Assembly: GCF_016741855.1 (NCBI RefSeq)
Contig: NZ_JAERRH010000015.1
Location: 1-64,000, forward strand
Source: Streptomyces musisoli
GTDB lineage: Bacteria > Actinomycetota > Actinomycetes > Streptomycetales > Streptomycetaceae
Direction of reading: 5' to 3'
DNA length: 64,000 nucleotides
The position numbers and the translations under genes are program-made. The notes below the pieces were generated by a model, which worked only from the letters and a program-made list of their open reading frames with translations, was not told where the DNA came from and did no database searches. Shown here piece by piece: positions 60,188 through 64,000 of the stretch (position 1 is its first letter; every line of letters starts with the position of its first letter).

Positions 60188-60519
60188 CCCCAGCCGAGCC
60201 ACCGGCGCTGGACCAGGTCATCCACCATCCGACGCGGCTGACCACGATGGCCTTCCTCGCCGGCTGCGCCGAGGCCGAATTCTCCGCGGTCCGCGAGTAC
60301 TGCCAGGTCTCCGACGCGAGCGTCAGCCGCATCGCGACCGCCTTGGAGGAGGCCGGTTATCTCAAGATCCGCAAGGGAGCAGTCGGCCGCCGCCCGCGCA
60401 CCTGGCTGTCGCTCACCCCGGCCGGCCGCAAGGCGCTCAAGAACCACCTCGCCGCACTTCAGGCCATCGCCGACGCGGCACAGGCAGCGGGCGCGGAGGC
60501 GGACCGGTCCGACGACTGA
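60184..60519 (+). CDS. Winged-helix transcriptional regulator (MarR-like)
   Basis: 111 residues. The domain covers almost the whole protein: IHHPTRLTTMAFLAGCAEAE, the recognition region REYCQVSDASVSRIATALEE, and the wing GAVGRRPRTWLSLTPAGRKA. The type is the short HTH_34/MarR-like repressor. It is translationally coupled to the preceding membrane protein gene (ATGA overlap, GGAGGGCGG before it). The likely target is its own operon. Confidence 0.88.
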   Translation: MTPAEPPALDQVIHHPTRLTTMAFLAGCAEAEFSAVREYCQVSDASVSRIATALEEAGYLKIRKGAVGRRPRTWLSLTPAGRKALKNHLAALQAIADAAQAAGAEADRSDD

Positions 60520-60700
60520 GCCACGATCGGCGGAGCCGGGCGGGCACGCGATCGGCGCTCAGCCACCATCGGGGAAGCCAGGCGGGCCCGCGATCGGCGC
60601 TCAGCCGTGGTCGGCGGAGCCAGGCACGGCCGCGGTCGGCGGAGCCCGGCAAAGGCCGCGGTCGGCGAAACCAGGGGGAGCCTCGATCGGCGCAGCGGGG
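60520..60700. repeat. Imperfect tandem repeat with GATCGGCG and GGTCGGCG units
   Basis: Six or seven degenerate units of 20-42 bases, for example CGCGATCGGCGCTCAGCC twice. The repeat joins the regulator gene to an acetyltransferase fragment. Confidence 0.6.
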
Positions 60701-60711
60701 GGCTCGGCCGG

Positions 60712-60981
60712 GCCGTCACATACCTGCCGGATGTCGCGAGGTTCTCCGCGGTGTCCACCGACCCGGACGCGTCGCGGTGGGCCGACCACGCTCGACTGCT
60801 CGGCCGGGGCGAACTCGCCGGCATGTTCAGCTGCCCGGCGACCCCGCCTGCGGACTGGGAGCCGGTCTTCGTCCTCGAAGGCCGCCAGATGATCTGGTCC
60901 GGCAGCGGCGGGCCCGAGCACGCTCAGGCCGAGCCCGGCGCCGGCGTGGTCGAACTGGGCGCGGGGAGTGTGCCGGCCTGA
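60712..60981 (+). pseudogene. N-terminal fragment of a GNAT-type acetyltransferase
   Basis: The frame AVTYLPDVARFSAVSTDPDA, WADHARLLGRGELAGMF, TPPADWEPVFVLEGRQMIW resembles the N-terminal half of a subgroup of GNAT acetyltransferases. The acetyl-CoA-binding half is missing, and the 5' end merges into repeats without a start site. Recognition is by eye. Confidence 0.45.
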
Positions 60982-61038
60982 TGCCGCCGGAGGCCGCCGG
61001 CCCGGAGGACCCGCGGAGCGGACCGTGGGCCTCGGCCG

Positions 61039-62037
61039 TCAACCTTGCGCCTGGGCATCCTGCGCGCGGTCACACATGATCCGCATGAGTTGCTCCGCCT
61101 GGCTCTCGGAGCCGGCCTCGTCGCGGACCGGCCCGTAGTGCATCTCGATGACGACGGTTCCGACGCGTGCCCTCGACATGAGGTGCCGGCCGACCTGGCT
61201 GGGGTCCGCGAAGTACTCGTCCGCGACCTGGTACGAGGTCGTCGTGCTCTCGTCGCCGAACTTGCGTGCCGGGAAGGGGTGTTCCTTCATGCCTCCGGGG
61301 TTCTGCCGCGCCTTGACGATCTCGGCGTAGCCCTCGGCCGCGAGCGTGGTGTCCGGGCAGGCGTACGCCACGAACCGCACTTTGAGATCGTTGTTGCCTG
61401 AGCCGCCCGCCGCCTTGTGTTCGGCCCTGCCCTCGTGGCACTTCCCTTCGCCACCCGCGCCCGGCGGTATGGAGGACGCCCACATTCCGGGCAGGTCCGT
61501 CAGTCCCGGCATCATCCGCTCGGTCTGGGCCACGCTCAGCGCCCGTGCCGTCACGGTTTGGCCGTCGCCGCCGGACGGTGGGTCGTCGACGACGAGCCGC
61601 ACGCCCCCGTAGACGATGAGAGCGACGACGATCAGCAGAGCGGCCGTCAGGCTCAGCAGCCCACCCGTGGTGTTCGGCTTGTTGACGGTGACCGGTCCTA
61701 GGGAGATCTGACTGCCGCGTATCTTCCCGCCGTTGATGACGACGCTGCCGGTCGTACGGCTCACCGACGTGTTCAGGTGCGCCGCCAGTGTGCTCCGGAG
61801 TTCCGGGTCCGCCTGCGTCTCCTCACGGAGAACCGCCTCGGCCTCCCGGCGCGCCTCGGCGTCGCCCGGCGCAGCCTCCAACCCGGCCAGAGCGGCCTGG
61901 CCCCGTGACGTGGCTCCCAGACGCTCACGGACGGCCCGTACGACCGCGGCCCCGGCTTCCTGGCCGACGTTGGTCGCCGTTCCCGTCAATGCCGCGGCCA
62001 GCACTCCCACAGCCACAGCAGCAAGATCGGTTTCCAC
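61039..62037 (-). CDS. Bell-like domain protein with motif, membrane anchor and C-terminal domain
   Basis: 332 residues. The hydrophobic N-terminus (LAAVAVGVLAAALTGTATNV) is followed by Ala/Glu-rich helices (ARREAEAVLREETQADPELR) like the effector candidate at 56 kb. A strand-like segment (VVINGGKIRGSQISLGPVTV) follows near 120-142. Then come a membrane helix (about 148-172) and a 150-residue C-terminal domain with three cysteines (GKCHEG, YACPDT, IMCDRA). The GTG at 62037 follows AGGGGGG. A membrane-tethered, single-gene version of the motif-bearing proteins is proposed. Confidence 0.65.
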   Translation of the reverse strand: METDLAAVAVGVLAAALTGTATNVGQEAGAAVVRAVRERLGATSRGQAALAGLEAAPGDAEARREAEAVLREETQADPELRSTLAAHLNTSVSRTTGSVVINGGKIRGSQISLGPVTVNKPNTTGGLLSLTAALLIVVALIVYGGVRLVVDDPPSGGDGQTVTARALSVAQTERMMPGLTDLPGMWASSIPPGAGGEGKCHEGRAEHKAAGGSGNNDLKVRFVAYACPDTTLAAEGYAEIVKARQNPGGMKEHPFPARKFGDESTTTSYQVADEYFADPSQVGRHLMSRARVGTVVIEMHYGPVRDEAGSESQAEQLMRIMCDRAQDAQAQG

Positions 62038-62247
62038 GAACCCCCCTGTATCACGTGGCAATCCGGAGACATGTTGTTCCCCCACTCGACGAGGAGCACA
62101 CCGTTCCGCAAGACGGTCCGGAAACGATCGCCGTGAGCGAGAGCTTCGCTGTCCCGGCCGCCGAGCGTTCGGGGCGGAGCGGGTGTCCGGGCCGTTCGTC
62201 GTCCGCCCCATCGGTGAGGCCGCGAAGGGGCGGCCTAGGATCTCGGC
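62038..62247. other. Divergent promoter region
   Basis: About 210 bases between divergent genes with no coding features. Confidence 0.4.
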
Positions 62248-62931
62248 ATGGCAAAGCGTGCGGTACATCGGAGGGCCCGGAAGATCCTGGGCGAGGAGCC
62301 CGTGGCACTGGTGTGGTGCGAGATCCACAGGCCCATCCCCGCACCGCCGAAAGAGGTGCACCGCGCGGCGGGCAAGGGACGGTTGAAGCCGGGGCACCAT
62401 TGGCTGCTGTACGTCGGGGCGGTCGTCTTCTTCTTCGTCGTCGTGCCGATGATGCTGATCGACAAGCTGGGCGCCCGTCTCGGGCCCCGGCCACGGCGGA
62501 CCCACGGATCGCAGGGGCAGCCGCAGGCTCCACGCACCACCCGCCGCTCCGCGTCCGATCGCGAGCGTGCCCGTGACGGCCGGCAGGATCCGGCCAACGG
62601 CGTATTCGACGGCGACTGGCACAAGACCGCGGGACAACTGCTGCTGCGATGGTACGGGCACTCCCCCAACCCCAAACGTCTGGTCGTCCTGGCCCGTGAC
62701 CGCGTCTGCATCGCCACCTCCCCTCGCCGTCGGCTGTCGCCCACCAAGGCCGACGACTTCCGGACCTTCGCGGAGTTCCCGCTCGACCAGGTCCGCGTCG
62801 AAGGGGAAGCGGGCCAGCCGCGCGGTTTCGCCACGTTCAGGCTCTGCTTCGCCGACGGCTCCTGGCTGGAGGTAGGACGGCTCGCCGAACCGGATGACGC
62901 CGACCACTTCCTCCGCACGGTCGGCGACTGA
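62248..62931 (+). CDS. Single-pass membrane protein of unknown function
   Basis: 227 residues. One membrane helix (about 50-70, HWLLYVGAVVFFFVVVPMML), a basic/polar linker (RSASDRERARDGRQ), and a C-terminal strand-rich domain (LVVLARDRVCIATSPRRRLS, FRLCFADGSWLEVGR) that resembles a PH-like barrel. The ATG at 62248 has AGGA 8 bases upstream. Divergent from the Bell-like gene; common control is possible. Confidence 0.65.
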   Translation: MAKRAVHRRARKILGEEPVALVWCEIHRPIPAPPKEVHRAAGKGRLKPGHHWLLYVGAVVFFFVVVPMMLIDKLGARLGPRPRRTHGSQGQPQAPRTTRRSASDRERARDGRQDPANGVFDGDWHKTAGQLLLRWYGHSPNPKRLVVLARDRVCIATSPRRRLSPTKADDFRTFAEFPLDQVRVEGEAGQPRGFATFRLCFADGSWLEVGRLAEPDDADHFLRTVGD

Positions 62932-63107
62932 TCAACACGCTGCCTCGAGCGGGCCCTTTCCCCTGACGTGCCGTGGTGAGGCCGGATACGCGCGGGGGGC
63001 CGGGCTGACGCTCCCGATCGGTCTTTTCGACGCCGATCTGAGCGACAGTCCGGCCCTACGAGCCCTGGAGAGGCTTCCCGCCGGTCCACGCACGGGCCCT
63101 GCGGTAC

Positions 63108-63986
63108 CTAACCGGCCGCGGGCCCGGCAGCCGCGAAGTCGTACACGTCGAAGTCCGTGAGCGGACGGTATCCGAGGCGCCGGTAAAGGGCGTTGCTGGT
63201 GGGGTTGGCCGCGTTCGTGTACAGCACGACCTCCTTGGCGCCCGCGGCGAGCGCGGCGCGGCTGACCTCGACCGTCACGGCGCCCGCGTAGCCTCGGCCA
63301 CGCAGGTGGGCCGGCGTGTAGACGGGGTCGACGCGCACCTGGCCGGCGACCATCGGGTTCACGCCCGCCATGGAGACGGGCGTGCCGTCCGGGGTTTCCC
63401 AGAAGGTATAGCGCTTCTCGGCGAAGCGCGTGCCGGCCCAGGAGGCGGCGTCGATGGTGACGGTCTCCCCCACGTCCGCGGCGAACTCACGGCACCAGCG
63501 CATGAGGTGCTCATGGTCCTGCCGGCGGGCGAGGCGGCCGCGGCCCTCCGGGAACGGCTCCGGTGGGGTGAGCGCGGCGAGACGGTACAGGTGGAGCCGA
63601 ACGCGGAGCGCCGAGGTCGCGCCCGTGTACCGCTGCCAGGCCTCGGTGAAGGCGATGGCGGTGCCGCGGTCGGCGGTGACGGAGGGCAGGGAGTGACCGA
63701 GGGCGACCAGGCGGGCTGCCAGGGTGTCGGCCTGCTCGGGAGTGAGGGAGGTGACGCTCAGGCCGCGGGACGGGAAGCGGTGGAAGGTGGCGTGGACCTC
63801 GCCGTCCCGCTCCAATCGGCCGAAGACCGGGCCTTGGGTGCCGTATGCGGCCGGCCCTAGTGTGCGGAGCTTCTCGGTCAGGGACAGCGGCGTGGTGTGC
63901 AGGGCGGGGCGCGAGCGCAGGAAGTCCCCGGCTCGGGCGAGGAATTCGTCGACGTCTTCCGTGAGGTGCCAGTCATCCGGGCGCAT
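63108..63986 (-). CDS. GNAT family N-acetyltransferase
   Basis: 292 residues in two tandem halves. The C-terminal half has the acetyl-CoA motif A (VDPVYTPAHLRGRGYAGAVT) and motif B (LYTNAANPTSNALYRRLGY). The N-terminal half is a degenerate GNAT-like domain, as in proteins with two GNAT modules. The ATG at 63986 has GGGGAG 8 bases upstream. Transfers acetyl from acetyl-CoA to an unknown amine. Confidence 0.9.
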   Translation of the reverse strand: MRPDDWHLTEDVDEFLARAGDFLRSRPALHTTPLSLTEKLRTLGPAAYGTQGPVFGRLERDGEVHATFHRFPSRGLSVTSLTPEQADTLAARLVALGHSLPSVTADRGTAIAFTEAWQRYTGATSALRVRLHLYRLAALTPPEPFPEGRGRLARRQDHEHLMRWCREFAADVGETVTIDAASWAGTRFAEKRYTFWETPDGTPVSMAGVNPMVAGQVRVDPVYTPAHLRGRGYAGAVTVEVSRAALAAGAKEVVLYTNAANPTSNALYRRLGYRPLTDFDVYDFAAAGPAAG

Positions 63987-64000
63987 GCTGCATGCTCCCC

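Overview
The window reads as chromosomal DNA of a Streptomyces-like actinomycete. GC content is very high, with strong third-position GC bias and long antisense shadow frames. Starts are often GTG or TTG behind GGAGG-type ribosome sites. The gene families are typical of Streptomyces: MocR-type regulators, SpoIIE phosphatases, an I36 inhibitor, PIG-L deacetylase, FUSC, XRE-nSTAND-WD40, and NB-ARC-TPR proteins. No rRNA, tRNA, CRISPR array or replication origin was seen. The mix of small regulons, membrane and secreted proteins, IS relics and many gene fragments suggests an accessory chromosome-arm region.

Layout. 0-4 kb: a cyclase/dehydrogenase operon, and a TetR regulator with an SDR gene. 4.2-20.9 kb: an IS-rich stretch bounded by two copies of the start of a DJ-1/PfpI gene. 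The left copy is broken and the right copy is intact. Inside lie an IstB relic, two decayed IS5-type transposases, a SUKH-like protein, a large pentapeptide-like membrane protein, GlxA plus a metallo-hydrolase, a lipase, a MurG fragment and an orphan NB-ARC-TPR gene. 19-24 kb: MocR, DJ-1, LysR, DoxX and a cytochrome P450 stub. 24-36 kb: a Ser/Thr kinase and a WD40 relic, then a run of conflict-type genes. These are a membrane Mrr-like nuclease with a coupled small membrane protein, a small effector-like protein overlapping an 1105-residue NB-ARC-TPR protein, and an XRE-nSTAND-WD40 protein. 36-52 kb is more housekeeping-like: I36 inhibitor, PIG-L hydrolase, FUSC transporter, CorA, a histidine kinase/response regulator pair, isochorismatase-like hydrolase, and a ligand-binding protein. 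52-57 kb holds a second effector-like plus P-loop/TPR-like pair. 57-64 kb holds a SpoIIE phosphatase, an SRPBCC protein, a membrane protein/winged-helix regulator pair, a third effector-like protein with a membrane anchor, and a GNAT acetyltransferase.

The main discovery candidate is a repeated architecture. A small protein carries a hydrophobic N-terminal helical region and ends in a short Gly/His/Val-rich motif. The next gene encodes a P-loop NTPase with superstructure-forming repeats, and its extreme N-terminus carries the same kind of motif. In the 31.5 kb pair the two motifs are 13 of about 22 residues identical, and the genes overlap by GTGA. The 56 kb pair has its own matching motif built around AEGG-IA-G. 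A protein at 62 kb and the NB-ARC gene at 16.5 kb carry related elements without a partner. This matches the logic of NLR-associated amyloid signalling (BASS motifs with Bell-type pore-forming effectors) described in multicellular bacteria, where a motif on the activated NLR templates the motif on the effector. Function here is inferred from architecture only.

Pseudogenes are frequent (DUF6207-like, DJ-1, IstB, two IS5 transposases, MurG, P450, WD40, an EF-Tu-like beta-barrel gene, GNAT), so the region has a history of insertion and decay.
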